This document shows positions 1 to 5,565 of a DNA stretch of 5,565 nucleotides, piece after piece. Source of the stretch: Puniceicoccaceae bacterium (GTDB lineage Bacteria > Verrucomicrobiota > Verrucomicrobiia > Opitutales > Coraliomargaritaceae); NCBI GenBank assembly GCA_011522825.1, contig WTIG01000092.1:1-5565 (forward strand), read 5' to 3'. The translations under genes and the position numbers were made by a program. Below the pieces are notes generated by a model. That model was given only the letters and a program-made list of their open reading frames with translations. It did not search any database and was not told the DNA's origin. Position 1 is the stretch's first letter. Every line of letters begins with the position of its first letter.

Positions 1-645
1 ACCAAAGCCTTTACCAAAAAGAACGATCGTAGTTCGCTTCCCACAGGCTCTATCTTCTTCGCAATCTCTAATGTTGTTTATCACTAATAAATTATTAGTT
101 AAGCATCCGCAGGCTAATGCATTTAGCAGGATGAGCCAGTTCATGGTTAAAGTGTGAACATAGAAGGTAACGCAAACAGCGATTAATCCAAAAAAGAGAA
201 CAACAAATATATCTCCTAGAGCATTATAAGCCAGTGGGTAAGGGCCACCCGTGTAACAGTAGGCAAAAAAGACACTAGCCAGACCAACAATAAGTAAGCC
301 GTAGCCACCATAAGGTATTAAATTCAGACCGATTAAAAATGCACTGGTAAGGACAAGAATAGCGGCCAATCGCATTGAATTCTCAGAAAGTAGTCCACTG
401 GATACTAATCGCCTAGGCCCTGAGCGATCTTTGGTATCGGCCCCTTTTTTACTGTCGAGATAGTCGTTGGCATAATTACTGCCAATTTGGCCGAGTACAG
501 CAAAGGCAAGACAGTAAAGAAATACTAAGAGTTGAAATCCATTTTCGTAGTAAGCCAATGCGGATGCGATAAGCACAGGTGTCATAGAAGCAGGCAGTGT
601 ATTTAAACGCGCACCTTCGATCCAATATTTTAAATGAGCTATCAT
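1..645 (-). CDS. menA: 1,4-dihydroxy-2-naphthoate polyprenyltransferase MenA (partial, N-terminal 215 residues)
   Basis: MenA is an integral membrane UbiA-superfamily enzyme. It transfers a polyprenyl chain from polyprenyl diphosphate to 1,4-dihydroxy-2-naphthoate, giving demethylmenaquinone. Reading the minus strand from the ATG at 645-643 gives an uninterrupted frame to the window edge. The first Asp-rich motif is NDYLD (residues 60-64), followed by KKGADTKDR with D70 and D73. The YTGGPYPLAYNALGD stretch (151-165) is typical of MenA rather than UbiA. The second motif, NNIRDCEEDRACGK (190-203), supplies D194 and D198. These two motifs bind Mg2+ and the diphosphate in this superfamily. Hydrophobic stretches suggest about six membrane helices here; MenA proteins are usually near 300 residues, so the last third is missing. 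No Shine-Dalgarno is seen before the ATG. The frame stays open upstream to a stop at 747-745, but only TTG codons (663, 726) could start there, so the ATG is preferred. It is transcribed divergently from yajC. Confidence 0.93.
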   Translation of the reverse strand, partial: MIAHLKYWIEGARLNTLPASMTPVLIASALAYYENGFQLLVFLYCLAFAVLGQIGSNYANDYLDSKKGADTKDRSGPRRLVSSGLLSENSMRLAAILVLTSAFLIGLNLIPYGGYGLLIVGLASVFFAYCYTGGPYPLAYNALGDIFVVLFFGLIAVCVTFYVHTLTMNWLILLNALACGCLTNNLLVINNIRDCEEDRACGKRTTIVLFGKGFG

Positions 646-782
646 AAAATGTGTTCTGTGCAAATACTTTGAAGTTGAAAAGATTTTTTTCTTGGTTTGA
701 GTGAAGGCTTGCCATTTTCTAGCCAACTGACTTGGTAAATACCCTTAACATTTTTTAAACGATTTTAATTTAAATTACTATT
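646..782. promoter_or_regulatory. Divergent menA/yajC intergenic region, presumed promoters for both
   Basis: This 137-bp AT-rich gap lies between two gene starts pointing away from each other, so promoters for both must lie in it or overlap the gene ends. No strong consensus sigma-70 pair is visible. For the plus strand, weak candidates are TTGGTA (732-737) with TTAAAC (755-760), or TTAACA (745-750) with an AT-rich -10 around 768-775. The second pair would start transcription almost at the yajC ATG, giving a very short or absent leader. For the minus strand I could not pick a convincing pair. The assignment of promoter function rests on gene layout rather than on clear motifs. Confidence 0.5.
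766..777. repeat. Perfect 12-bp palindrome TAATTTAAATTA upstream of yajC
   Basis: The sequence TAATTTAAATTA equals its own reverse complement and ends 5 bp before the yajC ATG. It could be a dimeric-repressor operator, an AT-rich -10 region, or a chance product of very AT-rich DNA. Symmetry does not extend to the flanking bases (T765 versus C778). The palindrome itself is certain; a function is not shown. Confidence 0.55.
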
Positions 783-1079
783 ATGACAATTTTGATTGCT
801 CAAGCAACTGGTTCAACAGATATTTTCGCACAATTTTTGCCACTGATCCTATTATTTTTAGGGATGTGGTTTTTGATTATTGGACCTCAAAGAAAACGCC
901 AAAAAGAACATGAAAAAATGTTATCTGAATTAAAGTCAGGTGACGAAGTGGTCACAAGTGGTGGTATTTTTGCCACTGTAACTAATGTGAAAGAAGATCG
1001 TTTGATCGTTCGTATTGCGGATAATACAAAAATTGAATTAGCAAAAAATTTCGTCTCTAAGAAACTAGAGAGCGAATAA
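783..1079 (+). CDS. yajC: Sec translocon accessory subunit YajC
   Basis: YajC is a small single-pass inner-membrane protein that associates with SecD-SecF and the SecYEG channel during protein export. This 98-residue product has the usual family length. A short N-terminus is followed by a membrane helix at about residues 15-34. Next comes the conserved basic stretch GPQRKRQKEHEKML (34-47), then the soluble domain signature GDEVVTSGGIFATV (53-66). The charged C-terminus ends LESE. The ATG at 783 places the helix where the family has it. No Shine-Dalgarno precedes it; the upstream bases are nearly all A and T. It is the first gene of a plus-strand run, 18 bp before the secDF ATG, the classic yajC-secD-secF order. 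The two genes are very probably co-transcribed. Confidence 0.95.
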   Translation: MTILIAQATGSTDIFAQFLPLILLFLGMWFLIIGPQRKRQKEHEKMLSELKSGDEVVTSGGIFATVTNVKEDRLIVRIADNTKIELAKNFVSKKLESE

Positions 1080-1085
1080 TTTTAA

Positions 1086-1091
1086 TTGAGA
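1086..1091 (+). promoter_or_regulatory. Weak Shine-Dalgarno-like TTGAGA that favours the ATG start of secDF
   Basis: The purine-containing TTGAGA ends 6 bp before the ATG at 1098, a normal spacing for a ribosome binding site. Its first three bases are also an in-frame TTG that would extend SecDF by four residues (MRHI). That TTG has no well-spaced purine tract of its own, so the ATG is the better start. The match to the anti-Shine-Dalgarno is only partial. Confidence 0.35.
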
Positions 1092-1097
1092 CATATA

Positions 1098-3638
1098 ATG
1101 ACTGGTAAATTATTTTGGAAATTTTCTTTTATCATCGCCTTGTTGGCATGGTGCTACGCTAGTATATCCCCTATACAGGATCGCCCTTTCAGCACTTATA
1201 TTGAGAGTCAAGCTACGGCTAATTTAGAGGAGTTTGATACATTGCTTGAAGCGGGTAACGCACGGGTGAGTTCTGGTGAGTCGCCAACGCTCTTCATTGC
1301 TCTAAGAGATCTCGGTCGGGAACAAGGCATAAATTATGCAGAATTTTTCCCAGAAATTAATTTAAAAGATATTCCAAATCAGAATAAGCGAAATTCGATT
1401 TTACTGAAATATTTATTGAGTGAGGCCCAGAGTAATTTACGATTGGGCTTAGATTTAAAAGGAGGCGTAGGCTTCACCCTAAAGCTGGACGAAGGGGCCA
1501 ATCAGGGCATGAGTCGCTTTGAGCAAACGGAGCAATTGAAAGACGCTATTGAAATAATGGGTGGTCGCTTAGACGGAATGGGTGTAGCAGAACCTATCAT
1601 CCGTCCTGTTGGCGATGATGCGATTGAGATTCAAATTGCAGGGCTTTCAACTAAAGATAATCCAGAAGTGGTCGATGCTTTGAAAAAGCCAGCCCGTCTT
1701 GAATTTAAACAAGTGCATCCAAGCTTGATTCCTGAAACAACCGCAATAGAAGATTACCCAGCAGGCTACGAGGTACTGACTGAAGAGATTGAAGATCGCC
1801 GTTCAGGTGAAGTGTACGAGCTATCTCGATTTGTGAAAAAGATTCCTGAGGCAACCGGAGACATTATCAAAACAGCATTTGCATCTCAGACGCAAACGGG
1901 TGGCTTCCAAATCAATTTAGAGATGACTGAAGAAGGGGCAAAGCGTTTTCGCCTTGTGACTGAGAAATTGGTGAATAAACCATTAGCAATTGTTCTTGAT
2001 GGAAAGCTATACTCAGCTCCAACCATCAATGAACCTTTATCCAAAAATGCACAGATTTCTGGAAGTTTTTCTCAAAGAGAAGCGATTGATTTGGCGAATG
2101 TTTTAAACAATCCTTTATCCGTTGAATTAGTTGTTGATGAGATGTTTGAGGTCGGACCGACTTTAGCCGAAGACACTAGAAATAGTTCAATCAAAGCTGT
2201 TCAATTAGGCGGTATCCTAGTGGTAGGATTTATGATTTTGTATTACTTCTTTGGTGGATTGATTGCGGTTCTTTCAGCGATCACAAATGTCATCTTAGTA
2301 TTAGGAATTTTAGCGAGTTTGGGAGCTACTTTAACTTTGCCGGGAGTAGCTGCACTTGTCCTTACCTTAGGTATGGGCGTGGATGCAAATATTCTAATTT
2401 TAGAGCGTATTCGTGAAGAGCGACTGCTCGGAAAATCTCCTGAGTCGAGTTTGACGAATGGATTTAATAAAGTGATTTCAACAATATTAGATGCTAATGT
2501 GACAACTTTGATCACTGCCTTGATCTTATTCTGGCTCGGGACAGGCCCCGTTAAAGGATTTGGTTTAACCATGGCAATCGGTATTGTAGCCTCTGTGTTT
2601 TGTGCCCTTTTTGTCACTCGTACCTTAGCCGACTTATTAGTCAACAAGCTTAAGGTGAAACAATTACTAGGCTTGAATTTATTGCCAAAGCAGAAGATTG
2701 ATTTCTTTAAGTTTAGAAAGCCCGCATTTCTTTTATCATGGATTATCGTGATTGTTGGTGTTTCTAGTGTAGTGACGCAAAAAGATTCTATTTTGGGCAT
2801 TGATTTTACTGGAGGTGATGAAATGACCATCGCATACACTGAGAAAGTGTCCATTGAAGACTTAATGCAGGCCGAAGGCTTAGCTTCAGTTGGCGAATTT
2901 AATCCAGCGTATCAAAAACTACTGGGTGAGGATAAGGAAATTCTTAAAATTCAAACACGTTTTGATCAAAGTCGAGAAGCACTCAGCATTTTACAAAGTG
3001 CCTTCCCGCAAGCAAATTTTGTCGAAGTCGGCGTGAATCAAATTGGGGCATCTGTTTCTCAAGGGATTCAAATGAATGCATTAATCTCGGTACTGTGTGC
3101 CTTGGTTGGGATATTGCTTTATGTGGCTTTCCGTTTTGAGATTGGATATGGAGTGGGTGCCGTAGTGGCAACGATTCATGACGTCTTGATGACGATTGGC
3201 CTATTTGTGCTTCTTGGCTCCATGGGCTTTTTCGTCAGTGGTCAGTTCACTGCACCTATGCTTGCAGCTATCTTGATGATCGTGGGTTATTCTATTAATG
3301 ATACGATTGTGGTCTTTGACCGTATTCGAGAAGAATTAGAAATGAATCCAGGAATGAACCTAAAGGCGATTATCAACCTTGCGATTAATAGTGTCTTTGC
3401 GCGTTCTATTCTAACCAGTATAACGACTTTGCTTGCTGCGGTTTCTTTATATATTTTCGGGGCAGGTATTATCACTGATTTCTCTTTCGTCTTCATTGTA
3501 GGCATCCTCACTGGGACATTTTCTTCTATCTTTATTGCGAGTCCGATTTTTTACTACTGGCATAAAGGCGATAGAAGATTGGTTGAAGCAAGAGAGCATA
3601 AGCCTAGGTCTTATGATTGGGACGAACAGGAAAGTTAA
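1098..3638 (+). CDS. secDF: Fused protein translocase subunit SecDF
   Basis: SecD and SecF are RND-family membrane proteins that use the proton gradient to pull exported proteins through SecYEG on the periplasmic side. Here both are one 846-residue polypeptide, counted from ATG 1098. SecD half: helix 1 (about 8-24), a long periplasmic region with the motif LGLDLKGG (116-123), the head-domain segment VLDGKLYSAPTINEPLSKN (299-317), then five helices (about 366-511). These include GMGVDANILILERIREE (425-441), whose D429 matches the proton-relay aspartate of E. coli SecD. A basic linker (about 515-541) leads to the SecF half: helix 7 (about 542-559), GIDFTGGDEM (567-576), and five more helices. 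These include GYSINDTIVVFDRIREE (730-746), with D735 and D741. All motifs are intact in both halves, so this is a functional-looking fusion rather than an artefact. About 90 residues separate helix 1 from LGLDLKGG, and this part is poorly conserved. A 12-residue upstream segment could start at TTG 1086, but the ATG is favoured. Confidence 0.96.
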   Translation: MTGKLFWKFSFIIALLAWCYASISPIQDRPFSTYIESQATANLEEFDTLLEAGNARVSSGESPTLFIALRDLGREQGINYAEFFPEINLKDIPNQNKRNSILLKYLLSEAQSNLRLGLDLKGGVGFTLKLDEGANQGMSRFEQTEQLKDAIEIMGGRLDGMGVAEPIIRPVGDDAIEIQIAGLSTKDNPEVVDALKKPARLEFKQVHPSLIPETTAIEDYPAGYEVLTEEIEDRRSGEVYELSRFVKKIPEATGDIIKTAFASQTQTGGFQINLEMTEEGAKRFRLVTEKLVNKPLAIVLDGKLYSAPTINEPLSKNAQISGSFSQREAIDLANVLNNPLSVELVVDEMFEVGPTLAEDTRNSSIKAVQLGGILVVGFMILYYFFGGLIAVLSAITNVILVLGILASLGATLTLPGVAALVLTLGMGVDANILILERIREERLLGKSPESSLTNGFNKVISTILDANVTTLITALILFWLGTGPVKGFGLTMAIGIVASVFCALFVTRTLADLLVNKLKVKQLLGLNLLPKQKIDFFKFRKPAFLLSWIIVIVGVSSVVTQKDSILGIDFTGGDEMTIAYTEKVSIEDLMQAEGLASVGEFNPAYQKLLGEDKEILKIQTRFDQSREALSILQSAFPQANFVEVGVNQIGASVSQGIQMNALISVLCALVGILLYVAFRFEIGYGVGAVVATIHDVLMTIGLFVLLGSMGFFVSGQFTAPMLAAILMIVGYSINDTIVVFDRIREELEMNPGMNLKAIINLAINSVFARSILTSITTLLAAVSLYIFGAGIITDFSFVFIVGILTGTFSSIFIASPIFYYWHKGDRRLVEAREHKPRSYDWDEQES

Positions 3639-3668
3639 TTTTCTTTTTGTTAATTTCCGATTTAGTCA

Positions 3669-3698
3669 TTGATTGACCCTTAAAGTGCCTTCTATTTT
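3669..3698 (+). promoter_or_regulatory. Possible weak sigma-70-like promoter for recJ
   Basis: TTGATT (3669-3674) and TATTTT (3693-3698) are separated by 18 bp, and each matches the -35 and -10 consensus at four of six positions. Transcription would start near 3705, about 20 bases before the recJ ATG. In AT-rich DNA such pairs arise often by chance, so this is a candidate only. Confidence 0.22.
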
Positions 3699-3700
3699 TG

Positions 3701-3723
3701 AAGAGGGTTCACAACCTTTTTTT
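3701..3723 (+). terminator. Weak hairpin plus T-run before recJ, possible intrinsic terminator of yajC-secDF
   Basis: GGTT (3706-3709) pairs with AACC (3713-3716) around the 3-base loop CAC. The stem can be extended outward through A-U and G-U pairs (AAGAG with TTTTT) to about nine pairs. Seven T residues follow at 3717-3723, giving the layout of a rho-independent terminator. The GC core is only two pairs, so termination would be partial at best. The T-run ends two bases before the recJ ATG, which is unusually close and leaves no room for a ribosome binding site. Confidence 0.3.
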
Positions 3724-3725
3724 AT

Positions 3726-5453
3726 ATGCTCTGGAAAGTAAACAATGATCACGCTTCTGATTGCTTAGACTCTTTGGCTGAAGAATTTGGCATTTCGGAA
3801 ATACTGTCGAAATTACTAGCACTTAGGGGGATTAAAAATAAAGAAGAAGCGGAATTATTTTTAAAGCCTTCCTTAAAAAGTTTATCAGACCCCTTTGAAG
3901 TTAGTTATTTAAAAGAAGGGGTTGAGTATTTAAGTCAGGCTATCGATCAGAAGGCCTCAATTTTTATTTTTGGTGATTATGATGTTGATGGCATTTCTTC
4001 CATTGTGCAAATGGTCAGCATTCTTCGTGAATATGGGTTAGATCCAAGTTACTGTGTCCCGTATCGTTTATCAGAAGGCTATGGGCTCACTCGTGAAGCA
4101 ATTGATCGTGGATTGAAAAACAGTCGTCCAGATTTGATGATTGTTGTGGATTGTGGGACAAATTCCAAAGAATCAATCGATTACTTAAAGAGTCTGGGTA
4201 TTTTTGTACTCATTATCGACCATCATCAATTAACGACTGAACTTTCTGAAAATGCACTTTTGATCAATCCCCATGTAAATGATGTAGGACAAGAAAATAA
4301 AGGCTGGTTTAATCTGTCGGCTGCGGGCTTGGTATTTAAATTTTTGCACGGACTTATCAAATATAGACGAGGCTTTGATGACCCTATCGCAAATGATATA
4401 AAATTGAGTCAAATTATTGACCTTGCTGGCCTAGGAACGATTGCTGATTTAGTTCCCTTACAAGGAGAAAACCGCATACTAGCTAAATATGCATTGCATC
4501 ATCTCAGGAACAACAAACGCAAGGGACTGCTTGCGCTCCTTAAAGAGAGTAGGGTCTCAAATTTATCAACATTGAGTAGTTCGGATGTGTCTTTTAGACT
4601 GGCTCCTCGAATCAATGCTTCGGGAAGGCTTTCGGATGGCGCTTTACCTGTGGAATTATTGTTAACCGATGAAGCTGAATTTGCTCAAAAGTCTGCTAAA
4701 CAGCTTGGTGATTTAAATAATGAACGACAGACGATTCAGAAAAAAATGGTTGAAGCGGCGGAGTTGCAGATAAGTGATTTTGAAACCGATCAGCTAGCGT
4801 ACATTTTGCATGATAAAGAATGGCATCCTGGAGTTGTTGGGATTGTTGCCAGTCGTATCAGTCGCAAACTCAATCGCCCTTGTTTAATTTTAGGCAACGA
4901 GGGGGACATGATTAAAGGTTCTGGGCGTAGTGTCGGAGGGGTCGATTTGGTGAAAGTATTAACCGAATGTGAGCCGCATCTTGAAAACTGGGGAGGACAC
5001 CCAATGGCAGTGGGCGTGAAATTATCGGAACGAAATCTCGAGGCCTTTTCAAAAGCGTTTAATCAGGCGATGACCTGCTTTTATCCCGATGGCATTCCAG
5101 AGCCTGAATTAGATATTGCTTGTTGGATAGATTTTGAAGATTTGGGCGACGAATTGATGGAGGAACTGTCTCTATTGGAGCCCTATGGGCAAATGAATCC
5201 AGAGCCGATTTTAGGATTGAAGGGAGTGATGCTCAAAGAAGAGGCAATGACATTTGCAAAGATACACAAACGGTTCACTTTAATACAAAAGCATCAACCA
5301 GAAAAGACAATTGAGGGAATCGCTTGGAATTTTGAATCAATGCCAGAAGCCAATGAGCCGTTGGATTTAGCGGTACGCTTAGAATGGAATACCTGGAATA
5401 ATGTAAAGACTTCTCGAGTAATTCTTGTTGATTGGAAAAAATCTATCCTTTAG
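3726..5453 (+). CDS. recJ: Single-stranded-DNA-specific 5'-3' exonuclease RecJ
   Basis: RecJ degrades single-stranded DNA from the 5' end in the cytoplasm. It acts in RecF-pathway recombination, mismatch repair and base excision repair, using Mn2+/Mg2+ held by Asp and His residues. This 575-residue protein has the normal family length and shows the DHH/DHHA1 motifs in order. They are GDYDVDG (83-89, metal ligands D84, D86, D88), VDCGTNS (141-147, D142), IIDHH (163-167), GLGTIADLVPL (235-245, D241), RINASGRL (295-302), WHPGVVGIVASR (366-377), GSGRS (398-402) and GGHPMAVG (423-430). The C-terminal part has the OB-fold signature LLEPYGQMNPEPIL (483-496). Every core motif is intact, so it should be active. 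The N-terminal MLW start is typical of RecJ and supports the ATG at 3726, although no Shine-Dalgarno is visible. It lies 87 bp after secDF and 13 bp before pdxJ, so recJ-pdxJ is probably one transcript. Confidence 0.96.
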   Translation: MLWKVNNDHASDCLDSLAEEFGISEILSKLLALRGIKNKEEAELFLKPSLKSLSDPFEVSYLKEGVEYLSQAIDQKASIFIFGDYDVDGISSIVQMVSILREYGLDPSYCVPYRLSEGYGLTREAIDRGLKNSRPDLMIVVDCGTNSKESIDYLKSLGIFVLIIDHHQLTTELSENALLINPHVNDVGQENKGWFNLSAAGLVFKFLHGLIKYRRGFDDPIANDIKLSQIIDLAGLGTIADLVPLQGENRILAKYALHHLRNNKRKGLLALLKESRVSNLSTLSSSDVSFRLAPRINASGRLSDGALPVELLLTDEAEFAQKSAKQLGDLNNERQTIQKKMVEAAELQISDFETDQLAYILHDKEWHPGVVGIVASRISRKLNRPCLILGNEGDMIKGSGRSVGGVDLVKVLTECEPHLENWGGHPMAVGVKLSERNLEAFSKAFNQAMTCFYPDGIPEPELDIACWIDFEDLGDELMEELSLLEPYGQMNPEPILGLKGVMLKEEAMTFAKIHKRFTLIQKHQPEKTIEGIAWNFESMPEANEPLDLAVRLEWNTWNNVKTSRVILVDWKKSIL

Positions 5454-5466
5454 ATATTGATAAATT

Positions 5467-5565
5467 ATGTCTACAAATACAATTTTATTGGGTGTGAATG
5501 TTGACCACTGCGCAACATTAAGGCAGGCACGATATAAAGACGATCCAGAGTCTATTTTAGCTGAA
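5467..5565 (+). CDS. pdxJ: Pyridoxine 5'-phosphate synthase PdxJ (partial, first 33 residues)
   Basis: PdxJ condenses 1-deoxy-D-xylulose 5-phosphate with 3-amino-2-oxopropyl phosphate to form pyridoxine 5'-phosphate, the last ring-forming step of the DXP-dependent vitamin B6 route. The window holds only the N-terminus: ATG, then a first beta strand ILLGVNVDH (6-14) and the family signature NVDHCATLRQARY (11-23). This matches the NIDHxATLRxAR signature of known PdxJ proteins. The expected full length is about 240 residues, so most of the barrel and its later catalytic residues lie outside. The ATG is 13 bp after the recJ stop with no purine-rich ribosome binding site between, which suggests translation linked to recJ or an initiation mode not based on Shine-Dalgarno pairing. 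Its presence implies the DXP-dependent rather than the PdxST route to B6. Confidence 0.9.
   Translation, partial: MSTNTILLGVNVDHCATLRQARYKDDPESILAE

Noticed and set aside
476..715. 79-codon minus-strand open frame covering the menA start
   Set aside because: It runs in a different frame across the conserved MenA N-terminus. It shows no family signature, and its overlap with menA explains its openness.
646..744. Possible N-terminal extension of MenA through the open frame up to 744
   Set aside because: No ATG or GTG is available, only TTG. The added residues are polar and unlike MenA N-termini, and the ATG at 645 matches the family start just before the first helix.
2243..2854. 203-codon open frame on the minus strand inside secDF
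   Set aside because: It is antisense to the intact, motif-rich SecDF coding sequence. Its product is rich in Lys, Thr, Ile and Pro with no recognisable domain, as expected from the reverse of membrane-helix codons.
2983..3511. Two short minus-strand open frames (2983-3171 and 3287-3511)
   Set aside because: Both are antisense to conserved SecF helices, with no ribosome binding site or recognisable product.
3633..3656. Repeated GTTAATTT at the secDF stop (two copies about 15 bp apart)
   Set aside because: Eight AT-rich bases repeated twice are expected by chance; there is no array, no further copy and no palindromic structure.
4230..4412. 60-codon minus-strand open frame inside recJ
   Set aside because: Antisense to the RecJ core between the DHH motif and motif IV; no coding evidence of its own.
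1..5565. Search for a novel system, mobile element, tRNA or CRISPR array
   Set aside because: More than 95 percent of the window is taken up by intact conserved housekeeping genes. No transposase, terminal inverted repeats, direct-repeat array or cloverleaf-like sequence was seen.

Overview
This is an ordinary, well-preserved bacterial chromosomal segment. It carries three complete genes and two genes cut by the window edges. All five are recognisable housekeeping functions. I found no mobile element, tRNA, rRNA, CRISPR array or obvious novel system. The DNA is AT-rich. The fused SecD-SecF protein, the PdxJ N-terminus of the DHCATLRQARY type, a menaquinone-type prenyltransferase and the rarity of good Shine-Dalgarno sequences together suggest a Gram-negative bacterium. 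My best guess is Verrucomicrobiota (Opitutales/Puniceicoccales-like). This is inferred from family resemblance only and could be wrong.

Layout. Bases 1-645 (minus strand) hold the N-terminal 215 residues of MenA, which attaches the polyprenyl tail in menaquinone synthesis. An AT-rich divergent intergenic region (646-782) follows and contains a perfect 12-bp palindrome just upstream of the next gene. On the plus strand, yajC (783-1079) and secDF (1098-3638) form a compact Sec accessory pair with an 18-bp gap. An 87-bp intergenic region (3639-3725) has a weak hairpin followed by a T-run and a possible weak promoter. Then come recJ (3726-5453), a DHH-family single-strand 5'-3' exonuclease, and, 13 bp later, the first 33 codons of pdxJ (5467-5565), pyridoxine 5'-phosphate synthase.

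How the genes relate. YajC and SecDF work together at the SecYEG translocon, where SecDF uses the proton motive force to help proteins cross the inner membrane. Menaquinone made through MenA feeds the respiratory chain that creates that force, but its divergent neighbour position is not evidence of co-regulation. RecJ (DNA repair and recombination) and PdxJ (vitamin B6) are functionally unrelated to secretion. They are probably co-transcribed with each other, and possibly with yajC-secDF if the hairpin before recJ does not terminate.
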